Below, piece by piece: positions 7,731 to 17,595 of a DNA stretch of 23,607 nt; within the stretch, counting starts at the first letter, position 1, and each line of letters opens with the position of its first letter. The stretch covers positions 1 to 23,607 of the forward strand of contig JAABSN010000038.1 of assembly GCA_011390385.1 (NCBI GenBank). Direction: 5' to 3'. The notes beneath the pieces were generated by a model, which did not search any database, was not told the origin of the DNA, and worked only from the letters and a program-made list of their open reading frames with translations. Source of the DNA: Thioalkalivibrio nitratireducens. Lineage in GTDB: Bacteria > Pseudomonadota > Gammaproteobacteria > Ectothiorhodospirales > Ectothiorhodospiraceae. Both the position numbers and the translations under genes were made by a program.

Positions 7731-10203
7731 GGGCGTTTGGTGGAACGGGGACAGGTTTTACCCGCCAGATCTTCTCGCAGTATTCGCGAATGGCCCGGTC
7801 CGAGGAAAAATGGCCCATGCGCGCCGCGTTCAGGATCGACATGCGGGTCCAGTCCGCGGGGTTGCGAAAGCGGGCCTCGGCCTGGGCCTGGGTTTCGACG
7901 TAAGCAGGGTAGTCGGCCAGCAGCAGGTAGGGATCATGGTGGATCAGGCTGTCGGTGAGCGGGCGGAAGAGGTCCGTGTCACCATGTGAAAACAGGCCCG
8001 AGCGCAGCAGGTCGATCGCGGTCCGCAGTTCCGTGTGCTCGCGATAGATTTCCCAGGGCTGGTAGCCATCGGCCAGCGTGCGCTCGACCTCTTCGACGGT
8101 CAGCCCGAACAGGAAGAAGTTCTCCGGCCCGACCGCGTCGCGGATCTCGACGTTGGCGCCGTCCAGCGTACCGATGGTCAACGCGCCATTCATCGAGAAC
8201 TTCATGTTGCCGGTACCGGAGGCTTCCTTGCCGGCGGTCGAGATCTGCTCGGAGATATCCGCCGCCGGGTAGATCACCTCGGCGTTCTTCACGTTGAAGT
8301 TCGGGACGAATACCACCCGCATCAGTCCGTTGACCTGGGGATCCCGATTGATCACTTCCCCGACCGAGTGGATCGCCTTGATGATCAGTTTCGCCATGAA
8401 ATACCCGGGCGCCGCCTTGCCGCCGAACACGAAGGTGCGTGGCGTCATGTCCAGCCCCGGGTTCTGCTTGATGCGCTCGTACAGGGTGAGGATGTGCAGC
8501 AGATTCAGATGCTGGCGCTTGTATTCGTGAAATCGCTTCACCTGGATATCGAACATGGACAGGGGGTCCACCACCACCCCGGTCGTCCGTTGAATATGTG
8601 CCGCCAGGCGTTCCTTCGCAGCCCGTTTCATTGCGCGCCAGCGCTCCTGGAAGCCGGCATCCTGCGCGTGCGGTTCCAGCTTGCGCAGGTTGTCGGCGTC
8701 GCGCGCCCAGCCGGGGCCCGCCACTTCGGTGACCAGGCCGCAGAGGTCGGGATTGCTGAGCTGGATGAAGCGCCGCGGAGTCACTCCGTTGGTCACGTTG
8801 TGGAACTTTTCGGGCCACAGATCGTGGAAGTCGCGCAGCACAGTCGACTTCACCAGTTCGGAATGCATCGCGGCAACTCCATTCACCGCAAAACTGCCGA
8901 CCGTGGCGAGGTTTGCCATGCGGACCCGCCGCACCGGTCCTTCCTCGATCAGTGACATACGTTCGATGCGTTCCGGGTCGAAAGGGAAACGAATGCGCAG
9001 TTCGTCCAGGAATCGACGGTTGATCTCGTAGATGATCTCCAGATGGCGCGGCAGCAGGCGACCGAACAGGTCCACCGGCCAGGTTTCCAGTGCCTCGGGC
9101 AGCAGGGTGTGGTTGGTATAGGCGAAGGTGCGGCGGGTGATGTCCCAGGCGGACTCCCAGTCCATGCCGTGCTCGTCGACGCACAGGCGCATCAGTTCGG
9201 CCACGGCAATCGCCGGATGGGTGTCGTTGAGCTGAGCCGAGAATTTCTCGTGGAAACCTTCCAGGGTTTCGGCATCCTGCAGATGCAGGCGGATCATGTC
9301 CTGCAGCGAGCAGGACACGAAGAAATACTGCTGTTTCAGCCGCAGTTCCTTGCCGGCCTCGGGTTCATCATTCGGGTACAGGACCTTGGTGATGTTCTCG
9401 GCCGCGACTTTCGCGTGCACGGCGCCGTAGTAGTCGCCCTGGTGGAAGGCCTGCAGGTCGAAGGACTTGCCGGCCGTGGCATGCCAGAGCCGGAGCAGGT
9501 TCGTGTTGTCGACGCCGAACCCCAGGATGGGCGTGTCGTAGGCGATGCCATAAAGGTCGATCCGCGGAACCCAGCGTACCCGGAAGCGCCCGTGTTCGTC
9601 GGTGTAGGGTTCGGTGTGCCCGCCGAACCGCACCGGATACCGAAGATGGTAGCGGGGAATTTCCCACGGGTTGCCATGGCTGAGCCAGAGGTCGCAGTCC
9701 TCCACCTGCCAGCCGTCGTCGATGCTCTGGTCGAAGATGCCGTGCTCGTAGCGGATGCCGTAGCCGATCGCGGGGATCGAGAGTGTCGCCAGCGAGTCCA
9801 GATAGCAGGCTGCGAGGCGCCCGAGGCCGCCATTGCCCAGTCCCGGTTCCGGTTCCTCGGCGAAGATGGCCTCGAGGTCGATCCCGAGATCCCGGGCTCC
9901 CTGCCGGGCACTGTCGACGATCCCCAGATTGATCAGGTTGTTGCCCAGCTGCGGACCGAGGAGAAATTCCGCCGACAGATAGCACACCGTGCGTGCGCGC
10001 ACTTCCCGGTATGCCTCCGCGGTGCGGATCCAGCGTTCCAGCATGCGGTCGCGCACGGTGTATGCCGCGGCCATGAACAGGTCGTGCGTCGTTGCGACCC
10101 GCCAGTAACGCGCCTGGTTGAAAAACATGCTGTCCACGAAAGCGCGCTTCAGCGCTTCCGGGCTCATCCCGGTGCGGGTGCGTTCGTTGGTCGATCCCTG
10201 CAT
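7726..10203 (-). CDS. glgP: Glycogen/starch/alpha-glucan phosphorylase
   Basis: Degrades alpha-1,4-glucan by phosphorolysis to glucose-1-phosphate with a pyridoxal-phosphate cofactor. The product is 825 aa, the usual family length. The N-terminal region has the typical RDRMLERW, YLSAEFLLGPQLGNNLINLG and EPGLGNGGLGRLAACYLDSLA motifs. Further on, HNVTNGVTPRRF and QVKRFHEYKRQHLN are present. The PLP site reads EASGTGNMKFSMNGA, with K668 as the Schiff-base lysine. On the minus strand GAGCGGA lies just upstream of the ATG. The C-terminus ends VPVPPNAP, and the TAG stop is the TAG of a repeat's GTAG head (7726-7729). No other glycogen genes are nearby. It is convergent with the Wzy-type gene and divergent from the aldo/keto reductase gene. 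Confidence 0.97.
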   Translation of the reverse strand: MQGSTNERTRTGMSPEALKRAFVDSMFFNQARYWRVATTHDLFMAAAYTVRDRMLERWIRTAEAYREVRARTVCYLSAEFLLGPQLGNNLINLGIVDSARQGARDLGIDLEAIFAEEPEPGLGNGGLGRLAACYLDSLATLSIPAIGYGIRYEHGIFDQSIDDGWQVEDCDLWLSHGNPWEIPRYHLRYPVRFGGHTEPYTDEHGRFRVRWVPRIDLYGIAYDTPILGFGVDNTNLLRLWHATAGKSFDLQAFHQGDYYGAVHAKVAAENITKVLYPNDEPEAGKELRLKQQYFFVSCSLQDMIRLHLQDAETLEGFHEKFSAQLNDTHPAIAVAELMRLCVDEHGMDWESAWDITRRTFAYTNHTLLPEALETWPVDLFGRLLPRHLEIIYEINRRFLDELRIRFPFDPERIERMSLIEEGPVRRVRMANLATVGSFAVNGVAAMHSELVKSTVLRDFHDLWPEKFHNVTNGVTPRRFIQLSNPDLCGLVTEVAGPGWARDADNLRKLEPHAQDAGFQERWRAMKRAAKERLAAHIQRTTGVVVDPLSMFDIQVKRFHEYKRQHLNLLHILTLYERIKQNPGLDMTPRTFVFGGKAAPGYFMAKLIIKAIHSVGEVINRDPQVNGLMRVVFVPNFNVKNAEVIYPAADISEQISTAGKEASGTGNMKFSMNGALTIGTLDGANVEIRDAVGPENFFLFGLTVEEVERTLADGYQPWEIYREHTELRTAIDLLRSGLFSHGDTDLFRPLTDSLIHHDPYLLLADYPAYVETQAQAEARFRNPADWTRMSILNAARMGHFSSDRAIREYCEKIWRVKPVPVPPNAP

Positions 10204-10349
10204 GATGTCCGCTCGCTCGGGTGGTGGCTCGGTTATCCTGCACCGATTGACCGGTTACGCGCCAGCCCAGATTCCGGAGCCGTCTTCGGGATTGGCGCAA
10301 CCTCCGCAAGCGAACCGGCGTGCGGCCAGCGGTGAATCGGCTTGGCCAT

Positions 10350-10566
10350 GGCCACCGTGGATCTGGTGCGGTTCGGCTGCGCCTCACGGCACCCTGCGCC
10401 GCGCGGTCTGGGTAGGGTGTCAATGAGCGCAGCGAATTGCACCGATCGGTGCCGGGAGCCTTGGGGCTGTGGCCACCGTGGATCTGGTGCGGTTCGGCTG
10501 CGCCTCACGGCACCCTGCGCCGCGCGGTCCAGGTAGGGTGTCAATGAGCGCAGCGAATTGCACCGA
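10350..10566 (+). repeat. BIME cluster 4: two complete A-B elements in tandem, 121-bp period
   Basis: Complete elements lie at 10365-10443 and 10486-10564. Each is a reversed A unit, a 14-bp head spacer and a B unit with perfect GGTG/CACC and CAAT/ATTG stem arms. The tail linker between them is 42 bp. The repeated block runs 10350-10445 and 10471-10566: 96 bp with two mismatches. Both A units have the head GCAG instead of GTAG, an exact shared change that shows one was copied from the other. The cluster lies between the divergent glgP and aldo/keto reductase genes. Confidence 0.9.
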
Positions 10567-10640
10567 CCCGGCGTGCCGGCGCGCGGGCAAGGTGGCCGTG
10601 GCGCACATGGAACGATCTCCCTGTTGACCGGGGCGCATTT

Positions 10641-10668
10641 TTGCCGTTGCGTCGCGCTCGCGTAGGAT
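10641..10668 (+). promoter_or_regulatory. Candidate promoter for the aldo/keto reductase-MutS2-like pair
   Basis: TTGCCG at 10641-10646 and TAGGAT at 10663-10668 are separated by 16 bases; each matches four of six positions of the sigma70 consensus. Transcription would begin near 10675, about 20 bases before the start codon at 10694. It sits in the only stretch of this divergent gap that is free of repeats. Confidence 0.3.
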
Positions 10669-10693
10669 GCGGGTTCCATATTCGAGGACCCTT

Positions 10694-11857
10694 ATGGAGC
10701 CGAATCGGAAGCTGATCCCCGGATACGCGAACGCGAAGGCCACCCGTACCTATGCCGAGCAGCACATCGCGGCCGGGCGTGCTGCGGAGGGCCATTACAG
10801 CGAATTCACCCGCGCGAAGATGCGGCTTTCCAGCCTCGGCGTCGGCACCTTCGGAGGCGCCGCGACGCCCGAGGTCGACGCCTGCATCAGCGCCGTGGTC
10901 GCGCGTGCGCTGGGTGCCGGAATCAACGTGATCGACACCGGCGCGCACTACCGGTACGGGCGCTCGCTGGCGGCTGTCGGCGCCGGGGTGCGTACGGCGC
11001 TGGCCGCGGGCGTGCCGCGCGAGGCGATGTTCCTGGTCGGCAAGGGCGGGTTCCTGACGCTGCGTGGTGGCCCGCCGGAGGACATGGCGGCCTGGTTCGA
11101 GCGTGAGATCGTCGCGCAGGGTCTGGGTTCGAAGGCTGATCTTGCGAAGGGCGCGCACCTTCTCACGCCGGAATACCTCCACTATCAGATTGAACTGACC
11201 CGCAGCCTGATCGGCGTCGAAACGCTGGACGCGTTCCTGATCGACCAGCCCGAAGTGCATATTCCGGAGATTGGCAAGGAGGCCACCAACCGCAAGCTGG
11301 AGCCGGTGTTCGAGATGCTGGAGCGCGCGGTACGCGACAACCGCATCCGGAACTACGGGATCACGACCTTCGAGGGCTTCCGGGTCGAGACCGATGCCAA
11401 GGTCTTTCAGTCGCTGACCTCGATGCAGGGTCTGGCGGAGCGCGCGGCGCAGGCGGTCACCGGTGACGACATGCCGCGGCATCACTTCAAGCTGGCCATG
11501 CTGCCTTTCAATCAGGTGATGCTCGAGGGGTTCACCCGTTTCAACACTGCCACTGGCAAGGGCAACGTGGCTTCGGCGCTGCAGGCAGCGCATCAGTTGG
11601 AGGTCTTCATGATGGCCTCGCACACGCTGCTGAAGGGGCACCTGGCCAGCCAGTCGGTCGACGTGGTAGCGCAACGACTTGCCGATGAACCGAACCCGGC
11701 CCGGCGCGCGTTGCAGTTCAACCGCTCGACGCCGGGGCTCGGTACCACACTGGTGGGTATCAGCACGCCGGAACACCTGGACGACCTGCTCGCGGTAGCG
11801 GCGCGGCCGCCGCTGGAGCGCAAGGAGTACCTGGGCATGTATCAGAAGGCGGAGTAA
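10694..11857 (+). CDS. Aldo/keto reductase family protein with altered catalytic tetrad
   Basis: Aldo/keto reductase fold, probably NAD(P)H-dependent; substrate unknown. From ATG 10694, with AGGA at 10685-10688, it is 387 aa. The early signature is NVIDTGAHYRYGRS, with D81 and Y86 as catalytic Asp and Tyr; FLVGKGGF gives K117. The strand that normally carries the catalytic His (usually LHNPE or similar) reads FLIDQPEVH, so Asp184 stands where His is expected; a His follows at 189. RNYGITTFEG matches the family's usual GxSN-type strand, and NRSTPGLGTTLVGISTPEHL is a normal C-terminal cofactor-binding stretch. The protein is longer than a typical aldo/keto reductase (about 320 aa) by an N-terminal extension and a mid-domain insertion. 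Its stop overlaps the next start (TAATG), so the two are probably translated together. Confidence 0.88.
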   Translation: MEPNRKLIPGYANAKATRTYAEQHIAAGRAAEGHYSEFTRAKMRLSSLGVGTFGGAATPEVDACISAVVARALGAGINVIDTGAHYRYGRSLAAVGAGVRTALAAGVPREAMFLVGKGGFLTLRGGPPEDMAAWFEREIVAQGLGSKADLAKGAHLLTPEYLHYQIELTRSLIGVETLDAFLIDQPEVHIPEIGKEATNRKLEPVFEMLERAVRDNRIRNYGITTFEGFRVETDAKVFQSLTSMQGLAERAAQAVTGDDMPRHHFKLAMLPFNQVMLEGFTRFNTATGKGNVASALQAAHQLEVFMMASHTLLKGHLASQSVDVVAQRLADEPNPARRALQFNRSTPGLGTTLVGISTPEHLDDLLAVAARPPLERKEYLGMYQKAE

Positions 11858-13422
11858 TGGATGCGGATCTGAAAGTGCTGGAGTTTCCGGCCATCCAGCG
11901 GCTGCTGGAGCGGCTGACCACGACGCCCTACGGCGCCGATGCAGCGCGGTCGCTGGAGCCGGCGCCGACACTGTCGGTGGCGCGTTCGCTGCAGGAAGCG
12001 GTGACCGTTGCCCGCCGGCAGCTCGAGGCGGGCGCACTGCCGGAAATCGGCGCCCTGCCTGATGTGCGCCCGGCACTGCGGCAAGCATCGAACCCGGGTG
12101 CCGCGCTCTCGAGTCAGGCCATGAACAACCTGCAGTCGACCATGCGCGAGGGTGCGCGCCTTGCCGAGGCCCTTGCCGATACGCCATCGATCTATCCGCG
12201 GGAACTCTCGGAACTGCACCCACCCGCCGCGCTGCTGGAGCAGCTGGACGCGGCGCTGCATCCGGGGGGCACCTTGCGTGACGACGCCAGCCCGGCACTG
12301 GCCGAAGCTGCGTCCGAGCGTCTGCGGCTGCGTGGCGACGTCGAGCAGGTGGTTCGCCGGCGCCTGGAAACCGTACCCCCCGAGGGCGGATCGCGGCGGG
12401 TGCAGTGGCATCAGGAACGCGCGGTGATGGTGCTGCGCGCCGAGGTGGCCGGGGAAGTGAAGGGCGTGCGCCGCGGCTCGGCGCTGGGTGGTCGTGATCA
12501 GATCATCGAGCCCATCGAGGCGGTGCCCCTGAACAACCGGCTCGATACCGTGAACGAGCGGATCAATAGCGAACAACAGCGCCTTTTGCGGGCGCTGACC
12601 GACGCAGTGCGCGCGCATGGTCCGGCGCTGGAACGGCTGTTGGGGGCATTGACCTGGATCGACCTGGCGTTTGCCGCCGGGCGTATGTCGCAGCAGATGA
12701 ACGCCCATGCGCCGGCACTGCAAGAGGCCCCTGGCGTCACGCTGGTGGAAGCGTATCACCCGCTCCTGCTCCTGCAGTACGCGCAGGACAATGGTCCGCG
12801 GCCGGTGCCGCTCAGCCTGGATCTTGCGCCGGAACGGCCGCTGCTGCTGATCACCGGCCCCAACACCGGCGGCAAGACGGTCGCTCTGAAAACGCTTGGT
12901 CTTCTGGTCACGATGGCCTGGTGCGGATTGCATATCCCGGCCGAGGGCGATTGCGTCATTGGCGGTTTCGACCGCGTGATGGTCGATGTCGGCGACCACC
13001 AGAGTCTGCTGCATCATCTGTCGACCTTCGCGGGACATGTCGAGGTGCTGAAACGTGTCCTCGAACACGCGACCGGGCGCAGTCTCATTCTTCTCGACGA
13101 GCTGGGCACCGGGACCGATCCGGACGAAGGCGCTGCCCTGGCGATGGCGATGCTCGACGAACTGCGCGCGCGTGGAGCCTGTGGAATCGTCAATACGCAT
13201 CTGGCGCCGTTGAAGGATTACGCCGCACGGCATCCCGGAATCCTGAACGCCTCGATGCAGTTCGACGCCGAGCGGCTCGTGCCCACTTACCGGCTGTTGC
13301 CCGGTGAGCCAGGGGTCTCTTTCGGTCTGACCATTGCGGAAAAGAACGGGTTGCCCGCAACACTGGTGGCTCGAGCACGGGAGCATCTGGCAGCGTTGCC
13401 ATCGATGCAGGCCAGAGGATGA
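11857..13422 (+). CDS. Short MutS2-like ATPase without Smr domain
   Basis: MutS-family ATPase related to MutS2, which acts in anti-recombination and ribosome rescue rather than classical mismatch repair. It is 521 aa. The N-terminus (LKVLEFPAIQRLLERL) and the core ending VPLNNRLDTVNERIN match the MutS2 lever/clamp arrangement. The ATPase is complete: Walker A GPNTGGKT at 334-341, the HHLSTFAGH signature, Walker B LILLDELGTGTDP with D414 and E415, and a switch His in NTHLAPLK. Full MutS2 is about 780 aa and ends in a coiled coil, a KOW-type region and a Smr nuclease domain. This protein stops soon after the ATPase, and no Smr-like frame follows; a repeat cluster begins 43 bp downstream. The ATG overlaps the preceding stop by one base. 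Confidence 0.85.
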   Translation: MDADLKVLEFPAIQRLLERLTTTPYGADAARSLEPAPTLSVARSLQEAVTVARRQLEAGALPEIGALPDVRPALRQASNPGAALSSQAMNNLQSTMREGARLAEALADTPSIYPRELSELHPPAALLEQLDAALHPGGTLRDDASPALAEAASERLRLRGDVEQVVRRRLETVPPEGGSRRVQWHQERAVMVLRAEVAGEVKGVRRGSALGGRDQIIEPIEAVPLNNRLDTVNERINSEQQRLLRALTDAVRAHGPALERLLGALTWIDLAFAAGRMSQQMNAHAPALQEAPGVTLVEAYHPLLLLQYAQDNGPRPVPLSLDLAPERPLLLITGPNTGGKTVALKTLGLLVTMAWCGLHIPAEGDCVIGGFDRVMVDVGDHQSLLHHLSTFAGHVEVLKRVLEHATGRSLILLDELGTGTDPDEGAALAMAMLDELRARGACGIVNTHLAPLKDYAARHPGILNASMQFDAERLVPTYRLLPGEPGVSFGLTIAEKNGLPATLVARAREHLAALPSMQARG

Positions 13423-13464
13423 GCGACCATGGGGACACCGGTGGCGGATGTTGGCGCCTCCCAT

Positions 13465-13620
13465 GGCGCAATTCGCTGCGCTCATTGGCACCCTACGCGG
13501 ATCCTTCGTGCGCCGTAGGGTGCCGTGAGGCGAAGCCGAACCGCACCGACCGGCGCTGGCTTTGGCCTCCGAGCGTCCCTGGGCTTCGAATGGTGCAATT
13601 CGCTGCATGCATTGGCATCC
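13465..13620 (-). repeat. BIME cluster 5: complete element in reverse orientation plus a decayed B unit
   Basis: A reversed B unit (13465-13496, GGCGCAATTCG to CACCCTAC) faces an A unit (13515-13547, GTAGGGTGCCGTGAGG to GCACC) across 18 bp. After a 44-bp tail linker a decayed B unit lies at 13592-13620; it keeps GGTGCAATTCGCTGC and a CAT but has lost its head. The orientation is opposite to clusters 1-4. The cluster separates the MutS2-like gene from ilvB. Confidence 0.87.
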
Positions 13621-13802
13621 GGCGAGGTGCGAGGGCTGGGCCGTGTCCGGATCGCGGTGTGGATTCATCAATCCTCGAATATTCTTTCATGGGAAAATCG
13701 TGAAACCCGAGGCATTTCATATTACGATGTCATGTCATTTTGACCCGTTGTCCGCGATCGGCGCAGGATCGCGTTCCGTGACCATCAGGAATTACCGTAG
13801 CC
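13621..13802 (+). promoter_or_regulatory. AT-richer leader upstream of ilvB
   Basis: The segment 13665-13740 is visibly richer in A and T than its surroundings, as expected of a promoter for the ilv genes. I could not settle on one -35/-10 pair. I looked for a leader peptide rich in Ile, Leu or Val codons followed by alternative hairpins and found none, so attenuation control is not supported. An AGGA at 13787-13790 lies 12 bases before the ilvB ATG. Confidence 0.3.
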
Positions 13803-15521
13803 ATGTCTGAGAACCCCGCCAAGCCAGCCGCCATCACTGGCGCAGAAATCTTTGTCCGCTGCCTTCAGGAAGAGGGCGTCGAGGTCGTATTCGGGTATCC
13901 CGGCGGTGCGGTATTGCATATCTACGATGCGCTTTATCGGCAGGAAAGTATCGCGCACATCCTGGTACGCCACGAACAGGGCGCGGTGCATGCGGCCGAG
14001 GGCTACGCCAAGTCTTCCGACAAATGCGGTGTGGCACTGGTCACTTCGGGTCCCGGAGCGACCAACGCTGTCACTGGCATCGCTGACGCCTACATGGACT
14101 CGGTGCCGCTGGTGGTGTTCACCGGACAGGTGCCGACCCACCTGATCGGTAACGACGCCTTCCAGGAAGTCGACACTGTCGGTATCACGCGCCCCTGTGT
14201 GAAGCACAACTTCCTGGTCAAGGACGTGAAGGACCTCGCGCTGACGATCAGGAAGGCGTTCTACGTGGCGACCTCCGGACGCCCCGGGCCAGTCGTTGTC
14301 GATATTCCCAAGGATGTGACCGCCGACACCTGCGTGTTCGAATACCCGAAGCAGATCAGGATGCGCTCGTACAATCCGACGACGCGCGGCCACAGCGGCC
14401 AGATCCGCAAGGCGCTGGAACTGATCCTGTCGGCGAAGAAGCCGATGCTTTACACGGGCGGCGGCGTGATCCTGGGCCGGGCATCCGAAGCGCTGACCGA
14501 GCTGACGCGCAAGCTCGGGTACCCGATCACCAATACGCTGATGGGCCTCGGTGCCTACCCGGCGTCCGATCCCCAGTTCGTGGGCATGCTCGGCATGCAC
14601 GGAACCTACGAAGCCAACATGGGCATGCACTACGCCGATGTGCTGATCGCGATCGGGGTCCGCTTCGATGACCGCGTGACCGGCAACATCGAGAAGTTCT
14701 GCCCCTACGCCAAGATCGTGCACATCGACGTCGACCCGGCGTCGATTTCCAAGAACGTGAAGGTCGACATTCCGATCGTCGGCCAGGTCGAGTCGGTGCT
14801 GCGCGAAATGATCCGCGAGCTGGACTCGATGAACACCGCTCCCGACAAGGAGGCGCTCGATGCCTGGTGGCGCCAGATCAAGGAGTGGCGGGCCAAGGAT
14901 TGCCTCAGGTACGACAAGTCCTCACCGCTGATCAAGCCGCAGTATGTGGTGCACAAGCTCTGGGAACTCACCGAAGGCGATGCCTTCGTGACCTCGGACG
15001 TCGGTCAGCACCAGATGTGGGCGGCGCAGTTCTATGGTTTCGACAAGCCGAACCGCTGGATCAACTCCGGCGGTCTCGGAACCATGGGCGTGGGCCTGCC
15101 GTTCGCGATGGGCGCACAGTTCGCAAACCCCGATGCCACCGTCGCCTGTGTCACCGGTGAGGCGTCGATCCAGATGTGCATTCAGGAGCTTTCCACCTGC
15201 CTGCAGTACCACCTGCCGATCAAGATCGTGAACCTGAACAACCGCTACCTCGGCATGGTGCGGCAGTGGCAGGAATTCTTCTATCAGGGTCGTTACGCGA
15301 TGTCCTACATGGACGCGCTGCCCGATTTCGTCAAGCTCGCCGAGAGCTATGGTCATGTCGGCATGCGCATCGATCAGCCAGGCGACGTGGAGGGCGCGAT
15401 CCGCGAGGCGCTGACGCTGAAGGACCGACTGGTGTTCATGGACTTCATTACCGATCAGACCGAGAACGTGTACCCGATGATTCCGGCGGGTGCCGGTCAG
15501 AACGAAATGATCCTGCTGTAG
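13803..15521 (+). CDS. ilvB: Acetolactate synthase large (catalytic) subunit, biosynthetic type
   Basis: Thiamine-diphosphate enzyme that condenses two pyruvates to acetolactate, or pyruvate with 2-oxobutyrate to acetohydroxybutyrate. This is the first common step of valine, leucine and isoleucine synthesis. At 572 aa it has the usual length. VVFGYPGGAVLHIYDALY opens the N-terminal domain. The catalytic Glu is E58 in RHEQGA. The FAD/central domain carries VGMLGMHGTYEANMGMH and GVRFDDRVTGN. The cofactor motif reads VTGEASIQMCIQELSTC instead of the GDGS form, with NLNNRYLGMVRQWQ following. The GEAS variant is common in related proteobacterial IlvI/IlvB proteins, so I do not regard it as a defect. 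The small-subunit gene follows after 15 bp. The symbol ilvI would serve equally well. Confidence 0.97.
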   Translation: MSENPAKPAAITGAEIFVRCLQEEGVEVVFGYPGGAVLHIYDALYRQESIAHILVRHEQGAVHAAEGYAKSSDKCGVALVTSGPGATNAVTGIADAYMDSVPLVVFTGQVPTHLIGNDAFQEVDTVGITRPCVKHNFLVKDVKDLALTIRKAFYVATSGRPGPVVVDIPKDVTADTCVFEYPKQIRMRSYNPTTRGHSGQIRKALELILSAKKPMLYTGGGVILGRASEALTELTRKLGYPITNTLMGLGAYPASDPQFVGMLGMHGTYEANMGMHYADVLIAIGVRFDDRVTGNIEKFCPYAKIVHIDVDPASISKNVKVDIPIVGQVESVLREMIRELDSMNTAPDKEALDAWWRQIKEWRAKDCLRYDKSSPLIKPQYVVHKLWELTEGDAFVTSDVGQHQMWAAQFYGFDKPNRWINSGGLGTMGVGLPFAMGAQFANPDATVACVTGEASIQMCIQELSTCLQYHLPIKIVNLNNRYLGMVRQWQEFFYQGRYAMSYMDALPDFVKLAESYGHVGMRIDQPGDVEGAIREALTLKDRLVFMDFITDQTENVYPMIPAGAGQNEMILL

Positions 15522-15536
15522 GGAAAAGGGACCAGC

Positions 15537-16031
15537 ATGCGCCATATCATCAGTCTTCTCCTCGAAAACGAATCGGGCGCGCTGTCGCGCGTTTCGGGCC
15601 TGTTTTCGGCTCGCGGATACAACATCGAATCACTCACCGTCGCGCCCACCGACGACCCCAGTCTGTCGCGGATGACTATTGTCACCAGCGGTTCCGAGCA
15701 GATCATCGAGCAGATCACCAAGCAGCTCAACAAGTTGATCGACGTGGTACGGTTGATCGATCTGACTCCGCACCGGCACATCGAACGCGAAATGATGCTC
15801 GTGAAGGTCAAGGTTTCGGATACGACCGGCCGCGAGGAGGTCAAACGCCTGACCGATATCTTCCGCGGTAGTATCGTCGACGTATCACAGGAGACCTACG
15901 TGATCGAGTTGACCGGTCATGGCAGCAAGCTCGATTCCTTCCTCGAGGCGTTGCAGAGTTTTCCGGTGATGGAGGTTGTGCGTTCGGGAGTGATGGGGAT
16001 CGCCCGCGGCGACGTCGCGCTGCATCTGTAA
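15537..16031 (+). CDS. ilvH: Acetolactate synthase small (regulatory) subunit
   Basis: Activates the large subunit and carries valine feedback inhibition. It is 164 aa, normal for the family. An N-terminal ACT domain is clear (HIISLLLENESGALSRVSGL, then YNIESLTVAPTDDP). The C-terminal domain contains REMMLVKVKV, RGSIVDVSQETYVIELTG and ends SGVMGIARGDVAL. AAAGGG at 15525-15530 lies six bases before the ATG. It is cotranscribed with ilvB. Confidence 0.97.
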   Translation: MRHIISLLLENESGALSRVSGLFSARGYNIESLTVAPTDDPSLSRMTIVTSGSEQIIEQITKQLNKLIDVVRLIDLTPHRHIEREMMLVKVKVSDTTGREEVKRLTDIFRGSIVDVSQETYVIELTGHGSKLDSFLEALQSFPVMEVVRSGVMGIARGDVALHL

Positions 16032-17512
<1,481 letters not shown>

Positions 17513-17514
17513 TC

Positions 17515-17554
17515 GACGCCGGGTCCCGGTCGCTCTCCCGGGACCCGCGGCGTC
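17515..17554 (+). terminator. Strong GC hairpin after ilvC
   Basis: GACGCC plus GGGTCCCGG (17515-17529) pairs with CCGGGACCC (17538-17546) and GGCGTC (17549-17554), leaving an 8-nt loop and a 2-nt bulge. The 15-bp stem starts right after the ilvC stop. No U-tract follows, so it is either an atypical intrinsic terminator or a 3'-end stabiliser that partly insulates the next gene. Confidence 0.6.
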
Positions 17555-17595
17555 TGTACACGCGTCGCGTTTCGGACCAACCCGGATGCAGCCTG

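Noticed and set aside
8035..10335. Plus-strand frames of 306 and 430 codons inside glgP
   Set aside because: They mirror glgP, whose PLP site and length are unambiguous; composition is typical of antisense frames.
10541..13671. Long minus-strand frames (585 and 609 codons) opposite the reductase and MutS2-like genes
   Set aside because: Both are shadows of well-supported plus-strand genes, run through repeat clusters and carry no recognisable domain.
13621..13802. Attenuator or leader peptide upstream of ilvB
   Set aside because: No short frame with a run of Ile, Leu or Val codons and no clear terminator/antiterminator pair could be found.
15156..15173. IlvB cofactor motif GEAS instead of GDGS, as a possible defect
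   Set aside because: GEGS and GEAS forms are known in functional proteobacterial IlvI/IlvB proteins; the rest of the thiamine-diphosphate site is normal.
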